A stretch of DNA of 9,080 bases, from contig CABRIB010000080.1 of assembly GCA_902470915.1 (NCBI GenBank), forward strand, positions 1 to 9,080. The letters are read 5' to 3'. Source of the stretch: an uncultured Collinsella sp. GTDB lineage: Bacteria; Actinomycetota; Coriobacteriia; Coriobacteriales; Coriobacteriaceae. Positions within the stretch are counted from its first letter, which is position 1. Every line of letters begins with the position of its first letter. A program made the position numbers and the translations under genes. Shown one piece after another: positions 5,755 to 9,080 of the stretch. A model generated the notes under the pieces. It had not been told where the DNA came from. It saw only the letters and a program-made list of their open reading frames with translations, and did not search any database.

Positions 5755-7176
5755 ATGGCTCATAACGACAAAACCGAAAGCGCAAACGAAACGCAGGATC
5801 ATTCCCAGCCGCTCGACGACGGCGGCTTTTTCTCCCTGAACGACGTCATCATGGCAGGCAGACATCAGCTCACTCGCTCCGAGCATCTCTTAGCTGCCGA
5901 CACGCGCCGCAACGTCCGCAACCTACTCGTGAGCGCCAAGTTGCTCGTGCTCGTCGTCACCGTATCGCTCGCCATGGGCGTTGCCGCTTGGGCGTTTTTG
6001 GCCTCGTTGAATATCGCCACCGACTATCGCGAGCACCATGCGTGGATTTACGCACTGCTTCCCGTTGTGGGCGTTGCCACCGCATGGGTGTACAAAAACC
6101 ACGGTCTTGCCGCCAAACGCGGTAACAACCTGGTCATCGACTCCGCTCTGGGCACACGCCTCATCCATATGCGCATGGCCGTCCTCACCTTCGTCTGCTC
6201 CACGCTCACGCACCTAACGGGCGGATCGGCCGGTCGCGAGGGAGCTGCAGTGCAGATTGGCGGCACCATCGCCAGCAACATCTCGAGCCTCGCCCACCTC
6301 AAAAAGCATGACCACCACGACCTCATGCTCGCCGGCATCTCGTCGGCCTTTGGCGCCGTATTCGGTTCGCCCCTTGCCGGAGCTTTCTTTGGCATGGAGA
6401 TGTGCTTTATCGGCAAGATCGACTACACCGCGGGCATCTACTGCCTGGTCGCCTCGTTTACCGGCTACTTTACATCACTCGCCCTGGGTACCGAGTACGA
6501 GGCGAATGTTATCGCCAGCGTTCCCAACATGACACCACGGACGGTTGTCATCGTTGTTATCAGCGCCATTATCTTCGGTCTGACGGCACGCCTCTTTGCC
6601 TGGTCAGTTCGAACCGTCAAGAGCCTGTACGGTCGCTTTATCACCAATTACCTCGTTCGCGCACTCATAGGCGCACTCGTGGTTTTGGCCGCCTATGCCC
6701 TTCTCGACGCCTGGGACTACGCCGGCCTTTCCACGTGGCTTTCCGACGCCGGATTTGCCGGCAACACCACCCTGGCAGACGCAGCCATCAAGTTGGTCGT
6801 CACAGCGCTTACCCTGGGTGCGGGCTTCCAAGGCGGCGAGGTCACGCCCCTGTTTGGCATCGGTGCGGCGCTCGGCGGCTGGATCGGTTGCCTCGTCGGA
6901 ATCGACCCCAGTTTTCTGGCGGCTCTCGGCATGCTCGGCGTGTTCTGTGCCGGCCTCAACGTGCCCATCACCACCTGCATGATGGCCATCGACCTGTTCC
7001 ACGGCACGGCAGCCGGGTTCTTTGTCATCGTGGCCTTTATCAGCTACCTAACTGCCGGACACCGCGGCGTGTACCCCGCCCAGCGCATCATCTCGCCCAA
7101 GCGCCGTTCGCTTATTGTGGATGAGGGCGGTACGGTAGCGGATGCTATCGAGCGCCACAACGACCTGATAGAGTAG
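5755..7176 (+). CDS. CLC-family anion channel/antiporter, possibly fluoride-type (EriC-F-like)
   Basis: This 473-residue polytopic membrane protein belongs to the CLC family, which moves chloride or fluoride across the membrane, in bacteria usually exchanging it for protons. A hydrophilic stretch of about 55 residues precedes the first membrane helix. The filter signatures are non-classical. GNNLV (123-127) stands where chloride CLCs have GSGIP. GREGA (160-164) replaces GREGP and keeps the gating glutamate (Glu162). GGEVTP (360-365) replaces the GxFxP loop. GHRGVYPAQ (435-443) offers Tyr440 as the probable central tyrosine. These variants recall the sycA-like group that includes fluoride-exporting CLC-F proteins; I recognise this from memory, not by alignment. 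No CBS domains follow, only a short charged tail. Start: ATG 5755 with AGAGGA four bases upstream; a TTG at 5728 lies upstream of the likely transcript start. It diverges from moeA, and the next gene follows after 87 bases without a terminator, so the two may be co-transcribed. Confidence 0.85.
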   Translation: MAHNDKTESANETQDHSQPLDDGGFFSLNDVIMAGRHQLTRSEHLLAADTRRNVRNLLVSAKLLVLVVTVSLAMGVAAWAFLASLNIATDYREHHAWIYALLPVVGVATAWVYKNHGLAAKRGNNLVIDSALGTRLIHMRMAVLTFVCSTLTHLTGGSAGREGAAVQIGGTIASNISSLAHLKKHDHHDLMLAGISSAFGAVFGSPLAGAFFGMEMCFIGKIDYTAGIYCLVASFTGYFTSLALGTEYEANVIASVPNMTPRTVVIVVISAIIFGLTARLFAWSVRTVKSLYGRFITNYLVRALIGALVVLAAYALLDAWDYAGLSTWLSDAGFAGNTTLADAAIKLVVTALTLGAGFQGGEVTPLFGIGAALGGWIGCLVGIDPSFLAALGMLGVFCAGLNVPITTCMMAIDLFHGTAAGFFVIVAFISYLTAGHRGVYPAQRIISPKRRSLIVDEGGTVADAIERHNDLIE

Positions 7177-7251
7177 ACGTAAGTATTCGACGTGCAGCCA
7201 CAATCGGGGGCAATTCGACCTGAGCGCGACCGCACCGTCACGTCATACGCC

Positions 7252-7256
7252 GGGAG
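7252..7256 (+). promoter_or_regulatory. Ribosome binding site deciding the lipid kinase start
   Basis: GGGAG lies 7 bases before ATG 7264-7266. The longest frame starts at GTG 7192 with no comparable site and would add 24 residues rich in charged and polar amino acids ahead of the family's usual first strand. The gap 7177-7251 shows no terminator or promoter that I can support. Confidence 0.65.
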
Positions 7257-7263
7257 TCGCCCC

Positions 7264-8226
7264 ATGCACGCAACTGATTTTGGCCGCACGCTCATCATCG
7301 CCAACCCAGCCGCCCAGTCGGGTGCGGCGCACGAAGTTGCCGAGCGCCTGCAACGCTTTTTGGACATGACTGCACGCGCATCCCAGTTTGACTTGGTGCT
7401 AACCGAGCGCATGGGACACGCCAAGGAGCTGGCCGCACAGGCCCAGGGCTATCGCACCGTTATCGCCCTTGGCGGCGACGGCGTGATTCACGAGGTCGTC
7501 AACGGGCTTATGACGCAAGAGGAGGACACCCGCCCCGCTCTTGCCATCCTACCCGTGGGCTCTGGCAACGATTTTGCCCAAACGCTCGGTATCGAAGATT
7601 TCTCCGGTAAGGATTTTGGCGCGCTGCTCACCTGTGAGCTGCAGCGTCAAGACATCGGGCGCATTCGCTCGTGGAGCCCTGCGAGCGGCAGCGGCGAGGC
7701 TACCGTTGAGTACTACGACCAGACGCTCTCGGTCGGCATCGATGCCGCCATCGGCCTGGGCACCACCGAGCTGCGCAAAAAGACGGGCCTCGCCGGCGCT
7801 CCGCTCTACACCCTATCGGGACTTGAGCAGTTTGGCCTGCGCTATCGCAACTACCCCATGACCATCAGCTTTGATGGCGCGCCCGCCGAACGCGTGAGGG
7901 CGATCATCATGGCGATTCAGCTGGGTCCTACGTATGGCTCGGGCTATCGCATCTGCCCCGATGCCGACCCCTGTGACGGCACACTCGACGTCTGCTACGC
8001 CTGCGGCCCCGTCCCTCGCGCGGTTGCCCTGCCCATGTTCCTTTCGGCCAAAGACGGCCACCACACCAAGCTGCCACCGGTTCGCATGCGCCGTTGCCGC
8101 CATGCCGAGCTTACCTTTGAGGAGCCCGACTACCCCATTCAGGCCGACGGCGAGCCCGTTGTCGCCTCGCGCATCGAGGTCGACGTCCTCAGCGGCGCCC
8201 TCCACGTCTGGCACCCCACCCGCTAA
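7264..8226 (+). CDS. Diacylglycerol kinase / lipid kinase family protein (DagK/YegS type)
   Basis: This 320-residue protein fits the DagK_cat family, soluble or membrane-associated enzymes that phosphorylate diacylglycerol or related lipids with ATP, often to recycle lipid from cell-envelope synthesis. The first strand LIIANPAAQSG (10-20) carries the family NPxxxxG pattern. ALGGDGVIHEVVNGL (68-82) is the nucleotide-binding GGDG loop, here GGDGV rather than the usual GGDGT. ILPVGSGNDFAQTLG (95-109) matches the LPxGTxNDFAR motif. SVGIDAAI (156-163), GSGYRICPDADPCDGTLDV (225-243) and QADGEP (293-298) match the C-terminal beta-sandwich domain of the family. The length is normal. It follows the CLC gene by 87 bases on the same strand and ends before a long palindrome and a convergent gene. 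The substrate (diacylglycerol, or another lipid or sphingoid base) cannot be told from sequence. Confidence 0.88.
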   Translation: MHATDFGRTLIIANPAAQSGAAHEVAERLQRFLDMTARASQFDLVLTERMGHAKELAAQAQGYRTVIALGGDGVIHEVVNGLMTQEEDTRPALAILPVGSGNDFAQTLGIEDFSGKDFGALLTCELQRQDIGRIRSWSPASGSGEATVEYYDQTLSVGIDAAIGLGTTELRKKTGLAGAPLYTLSGLEQFGLRYRNYPMTISFDGAPAERVRAIIMAIQLGPTYGSGYRICPDADPCDGTLDVCYACGPVPRAVALPMFLSAKDGHHTKLPPVRMRRCRHAELTFEEPDYPIQADGEPVVASRIEVDVLSGALHVWHPTR

Positions 8227-8233
8227 CCCCACC

Positions 8234-8304
8234 TAAGTTGCGGTGAAATAGGGACTGTTTATGCAGCTAAAGCCGCAAAACAATCCCTATTTCACCGCAA
8301 CTTA
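8234..8304. repeat. 71-base near-perfect palindrome between convergent genes
   Basis: Left arm 8234-8260 pairs with right arm 8278-8304 over 27 positions with one mismatch (C8255/A8283, a G-U pair in minus-strand RNA). The outer 21 bp are perfect. The centre can pair further (TGCAGC-TAAA-GCCGCA with one internal mismatch), so almost the whole element folds into one hairpin. It begins 8 bases after the lipid kinase stop and ends 8 bases before the stop of the convergent release-factor-like gene. Neither side has a T-run, so it is not a classical intrinsic terminator, although it could block transcription or protect both transcripts' 3' ends. Its core GTGAAATAGGGA matches the palindrome at 8719-8749 at 10 of 12 positions, suggesting a dispersed repeat family. 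Confidence 0.85.
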
Positions 8305-8312
8305 TGAGGAAG

Positions 8313-8693
8313 CTATTCGTCGCTGCCCGGCTTGCGACGGTTGGCCTTTTTAATGGCGTTGAAGTGCTTGTCATTGAGCCTGCGCTGGCGAGAGCGCTGA
8401 GGCACCTTGGTCTTTACGCGCCGGCGCGGTGGACGCCCGCGACGCCCAAGCTCAGCGCGCAGCTTACGCAGGCAGCTACTACGGTTTTGGAACTGACTGC
8501 GGCTCTCGCGCGCCGTCACGGTAATCCCCGAAGGGATATGCTTCATGCGCACCGCCGAGTCCGTCGTGTTCACGCCCTGTCCGCCCGGACCCGTCGCGCG
8601 AAACACCTGTACCTCGCAATCGCGCGCCAGCTCCTCGACCGACATCTCGGCATAGCGCGCATACTCACGCCATCCCATCGTGTTCTCATCCAT
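8313..8693 (-). CDS. Release-factor-like GGQ protein, probable ribosome rescue hydrolase
   Basis: This 126-residue protein is essentially domain 3 of a class I peptide chain release factor, without the stop-codon-reading domains. RATGPGGQGVNTTDSAVRM (32-50) contains the GGQ (37-39) that triggers hydrolysis of peptidyl-tRNA in the ribosome, and HIPSGITVTARESRSQFQNR (52-71) is the conserved continuation seen in RF1/RF2 and mitochondrial MTRFR-like proteins. The C-terminal 45 residues are strongly basic (RRRVKTK, QRSRQRRL, KKANRR), like the tail that ArfB-type rescue factors place in the empty mRNA channel. I infer release of stalled ribosomes; a PrfH-like repair partner is less likely, since no RtcB gene is visible beside it. 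Start: GGAGG (8701-8705) is 7 bases before ATG 8691-8693. The longer frame would translate the upstream terminator hairpin. It lies directly behind that terminator and convergent to the lipid kinase. Confidence 0.88.
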   Translation of the reverse strand: MDENTMGWREYARYAEMSVEELARDCEVQVFRATGPGGQGVNTTDSAVRMKHIPSGITVTARESRSQFQNRSSCLRKLRAELGRRGRPPRRRVKTKVPQRSRQRRLNDKHFNAIKKANRRKPGSDE

Positions 8694-8700
8694 ATCAACA

Positions 8701-8705
8701 CCTCC
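8701..8705 (-). promoter_or_regulatory. Ribosome binding site of the release-factor-like gene
   Basis: GGAGG (within AGGGGAGG) lies 7 bases before ATG 8691-8693. It sits only 8 bases after the T-run of the upstream terminator, so no separate promoter fits between terminator and gene. Confidence 0.75.
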
Positions 8706-8713
8706 CCTCATAC

Positions 8714-8749
8714 AAAAAATGTGACAAAGGGAAAGTCCCTTTGTCACAT
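8714..8749 (-). terminator. Intrinsic terminator of xpt (palindrome with T-run)
   Basis: On the minus strand, 27 bases after the xpt stop, a perfect 14-bp stem (8749-8736 paired with 8732-8719) with a 3-base loop CTT is followed by TTTTTT (8719-8714, the first T shared with the stem). This is a textbook Rho-independent terminator for the gene at its right. It also lies immediately upstream of the release-factor-like gene, and its arms resemble the core of the palindrome at 8234-8304. Confidence 0.88.
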
Positions 8750-8776
8750 CGCATACCAATCGCTTGTGTTGCGCGC

Positions 8777-9034
8777 TTAAGCGAAGGTGATCTCGCCGGT
8801 CTCGCAGTCCATATCGGCGATACGGGCCAGGCTCTCGACGCGGAAGCCGCGCTCGCGGAGCTTATCGCCACCGCCCTGGAAGCCCTTCTCCACCGCAATG
8901 CCAATACCGGACACCTCGGCACCCGCAGCCTCGCAGATCTTGATAAGACCCTCGAGCGCGCAGCCGTTGGCCAAAAAGTCGTCGATGATCAGGACCTTGT
9001 CGCCCTCGGACAGGAAACGCTTACCCACAATGAC
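8777..9034 (-). CDS. xpt: Xanthine phosphoribosyltransferase, C-terminal part (5' end cut by the contig end)
   Basis: These are the last 85 residues of a type I phosphoribosyltransferase that joins xanthine to PRPP to make XMP in purine salvage. The segment KVLIIDDFLANG (13-24 of the fragment) is the PRPP-binding loop, and GIGIAVEKGFQGGGDKL and GFRVESLARI match the end of Bacillus-type Xpt as I know it. Roughly the first 100 residues are missing because the genomic sequence stops at 9034. The five codons before this point in the open frame (MYKRQ, 9035-9049) come from the Nextera adapter and are not part of the protein. Its terminator is at 8714-8749. Any purine riboswitch would be upstream, outside the window. 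Confidence 0.9.
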   Translation of the reverse strand, partial: VIVGKRFLSEGDKVLIIDDFLANGCALEGLIKICEAAGAEVSGIGIAVEKGFQGGGDKLRERGFRVESLARIADMDCETGEITFA

Positions 9035-9080
9035 CTGTCTCTTATACACATCTCCGAGCCCACGAGACGGACTCCTATCT
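9035..9080 (-). other. Nextera (Tn5) sequencing adapter with i7 index, not genomic
   Basis: This is the exact reverse complement of bases 1-46: Tn5 mosaic end at 9035-9053 (CTGTCTCTTATACACATCT), read-2 primer segment, the index GGACTCCT (9069-9076), and ATCT from the P7 arm. It creates the false N-terminus MYKRQ on the truncated xpt frame. Genomic sequence ends at 9034. Confidence 0.98.

Noticed and set aside
6402..7124. Second plus-strand frame of 240 codons inside the CLC gene
   Set aside because: Its composition is dominated by arginine, it shows no membrane or domain pattern, and it overlaps the well-supported CLC frame completely.
8694..8759. Extended N-terminus of the release-factor-like protein
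   Set aside because: The extra residues are translated from the terminator hairpin and its T-run, start at TTG, and have no ribosome site. The ATG at 8693 has a strong one.
1..9080. Composite transposon bounded by Tn5 mosaic ends
   Set aside because: The mosaic ends are followed by Illumina primer, index and P7 bases at both ends, and there is no transposase gene. They are sequencing adapters.

Overview
The window is 8,988 bases of genomic DNA (47-9034) with a 46-base Nextera (Tn5) sequencing adapter still attached at each end. The two adapters are exact reverse complements, so they look like terminal inverted repeats, but they are library artefacts. The DNA is GC-rich with short intergenic gaps and strong GGAGG-type ribosome sites. 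Protein style (a Tat-like lipoprotein leader on ModA, alanine-rich exported proteins) suggests an anaerobic gut actinobacterium of the Coriobacteriia, perhaps Collinsella-like. That placement is an inference from gene style, not a search result.

The left half is on the minus strand and is devoted to molybdenum. Reading in the direction of transcription (right to left), moeA (5544-4282) and a mog/moaB-family gene (4271-3792) form a tight pair that inserts molybdenum into molybdopterin. A clear intrinsic terminator (3741-3778) ends this unit. A second unit follows, modA-modB-modC (3588-128), a molybdate ABC importer made of a lipoprotein binding protein, a permease and an ATPase. It has its own -10 box, a striking array of alternating GAGAA/TTCTC half-sites just upstream, and a terminator at 81-116. 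Uptake and use of molybdate are therefore encoded side by side but transcribed as two units. ModB is unusual: it carries an exported domain of about 180 residues ahead of the normal permease.

The right half starts with two plus-strand genes divergent from moeA. One is a CLC-family anion channel or antiporter (5755-7176) whose filter motifs resemble the fluoride-exporting CLC-F type more than classical chloride CLCs. The other is a diacylglycerol/lipid kinase family protein (7264-8226). Two minus-strand genes then converge on them: a small GGQ-motif release-factor-like protein (8693-8313), probably a ribosome rescue factor, and the C-terminal part of xanthine phosphoribosyltransferase (xpt, cut at 9034). 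Two related palindromes flank the release-factor-like gene. One is a 71-base near-perfect hairpin between the convergent genes. The other is a 14-bp-stem hairpin with a T-run that terminates xpt.

I found no CRISPR array, tRNA, rRNA or genuine mobile element. Several gene starts were moved from the longest possible ORF to the start supported by a ribosome binding site (modA, modB, mog, moeA, the CLC gene, the lipid kinase and the release-factor-like gene).
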